DNA from: an uncultured Clostridia bacterium
GTDB taxonomy: Bacteria; Bacillota; Clostridia; Christensenellales; Pumilibacteraceae
Length of the DNA stretch: 6,212 bases
Reading direction: 5' to 3'
NCBI GenBank assembly: GCA_934277845.1
Contig: CAKQVV010000100.1
Coordinates: forward strand, 1-6,212
The notes under the pieces were generated by a model. The model was not told where the DNA came from. It ran no database searches and saw nothing but the letters and a program-made list of their open reading frames with translations. Of this stretch, positions 5,459 to 6,212 are shown in pieces (position 1 is the first letter of the stretch; each line of letters begins with the position of its first letter). A program made the translations under genes and the position numbers.

Positions 5459-6212
5459 ATGCAAGAGGCAAAAATTTTCAAAACTATCGTCGGCGGCAAA
5501 GAAATGACCGTCGAAGTCGGTAAGTACGGCGGACTGTCCAACGGTTCGTGCATCATCAGATGCGGGGATACTGTCGTGATGACAAACGTCAACATGTCGC
5601 CGGAGCCGCGTCCCGGTATGGACTTCTTTCCGCTCAGCGTGGATTTCGAAGAAAAGTTATATGCCGTGGGCAAGATTCCCGGAAGTTTCAAGCGTCGCGA
5701 GGGCAGAGCAAGCGATAAAGCGATCCTGACTTCCAGACTTATAGACAGACCTATTCGTCCGCTTTTTCCGAAAGGATTGTTCAACGACGTGTGCGTGGTC
5801 GCTACCGCGCTTTCCGTCGATACCAACATTCCGCCCGAAGTATTCGGTATGATCGGTTCGTCCATCGCATTATCTATTTCCGATATTCCGTTCTACGGAC
5901 CTACCGGTTCGGTAGTTGTGGGTTACGTCGACGGACAGTACGTCATTAACCCCGACAACGAGCAGAGAGCCAAGAGTCAGATGCACGTTTACGTTTCCGG
6001 CACTGCGGAGGCGATCATGATGGTAGAAGCGGGTGCGAACGAAGTTTCCGAAGAGGTTATGCTCGGCGGTATCCTTTACGCTCACGAAGAGATCAAAAAA
6101 CAGGTCGCTTTCATCAACGAAATAGTCAAAGAAGTCGGCAAAGAAAAGAAGAAGATGGATCTTTACACGATTCCCGAGGAAATCAACGTCGCGGTTCGCG
6201 AATTTGCGGACA
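5459..6212 (+). CDS. pnp: Polynucleotide phosphorylase, N-terminal part (3' truncated by window edge)
   Basis: ATG 5459 follows GGGAGG (5446-5451) by 7 bases, and the frame stays open to the window end, giving 251 residues of a protein normally ~700 long. The visible part is the first RNase PH-like domain and the start of the all-helical linker. Signatures: GKYGGLSNGSCIIRCGDTVV at 21-40, KIPGSFKRREGRASDKA at 72-88 (the RNA-binding loop corresponding to FFRR of Escherichia coli, here F77-K78-R79-R80), TSRLIDRPIRPLFPKG at 91-106, and MMVEAGANEVSEEVMLGGI at 187-205. PNPase degrades RNA 3' to 5' by phosphorolysis, releasing nucleoside diphosphates, and can add tails in reverse; it acts as a ring-shaped trimer in RNA decay. 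The catalytic second RNase PH domain and the KH and S1 domains lie beyond the edge and cannot be checked. It follows rpsO in the widely conserved rpsO-pnp order. Confidence 0.97.
   Translation, partial: MQEAKIFKTIVGGKEMTVEVGKYGGLSNGSCIIRCGDTVVMTNVNMSPEPRPGMDFFPLSVDFEEKLYAVGKIPGSFKRREGRASDKAILTSRLIDRPIRPLFPKGLFNDVCVVATALSVDTNIPPEVFGMIGSSIALSISDIPFYGPTGSVVVGYVDGQYVINPDNEQRAKSQMHVYVSGTAEAIMMVEAGANEVSEEVMLGGILYAHEEIKKQVAFINEIVKEVGKEKKKMDLYTIPEEINVAVREFAD

Noticed and set aside
5455..5865. Antisense open frame (136 codons) under pnp
   Set aside because: Shadow of the well-conserved PNPase N-terminal domain on the + strand.
1..6212. Mobile elements, CRISPR repeats, tRNA genes, phage genes or a defence system
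   Set aside because: Genes fill almost all of the window, all belong to well-known housekeeping families, and no direct repeats, transposase motifs or cloverleaf were seen.

Overview
The window reads as an ordinary, gene-dense chromosomal stretch of a Bacillota (Firmicutes) bacterium, most likely from the Clostridia. This rests on gene order and protein style: a RecJ with the long C-terminal region, a bifunctional Rel/SpoT homologue, a small glyoxalase-II-like metallo-beta-lactamase protein and a HemZ-type radical SAM protein in a row, followed by rpsO and pnp. All genes are on the + strand, and no mobile element, tRNA, rRNA or CRISPR array was seen. The species cannot be named from the sequence.

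Positions 1-5009 look like one tightly packed operon. The C-terminal part of RecJ (1-849) enters from the left edge. It is followed by rel/spoT (849-2984) and a metallo-hydrolase gene (2984-3595), each joined to the gene before it by a one-base TAATG stop/start overlap. hemZ (3582-5009) overlaps the hydrolase gene by 14 bp. No promoter or terminator was found inside this block, so the four genes are probably co-transcribed and translationally coupled. Their products serve DNA repair, (p)ppGpp metabolism, small-molecule thioester or related hydrolysis, and radical SAM chemistry.

Positions 4995-5458 hold the main regulatory interest. A near-consensus promoter (TTTACA, 17 bp, TATAAT with an extended -10 TG) starts inside the last codons of hemZ and should drive rpsO. 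The roughly 80-nt rpsO leader folds into a long bulged hairpin. Its 7-nt apical loop can pair along its whole length with the rpsO Shine-Dalgarno region, and the first bases of the leader can pair with the same Shine-Dalgarno. The hairpin also contains a G.U pair next to a G-C pair, the type of motif S15 recognises in 16S rRNA. This is a good candidate for S15 feedback control through a pseudoknot or mutually exclusive pairing.

rpsO (5111-5374) ends in a strong intrinsic terminator (5386-5418). A second hairpin (5419-5444) follows directly and abuts the Shine-Dalgarno of pnp (5459 to the right edge, 3'-truncated). No promoter was recognised between rpsO and pnp, so pnp expression may depend on read-through or post-transcriptional control. 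No completely new system was found; the leader structures are the observations most worth testing.
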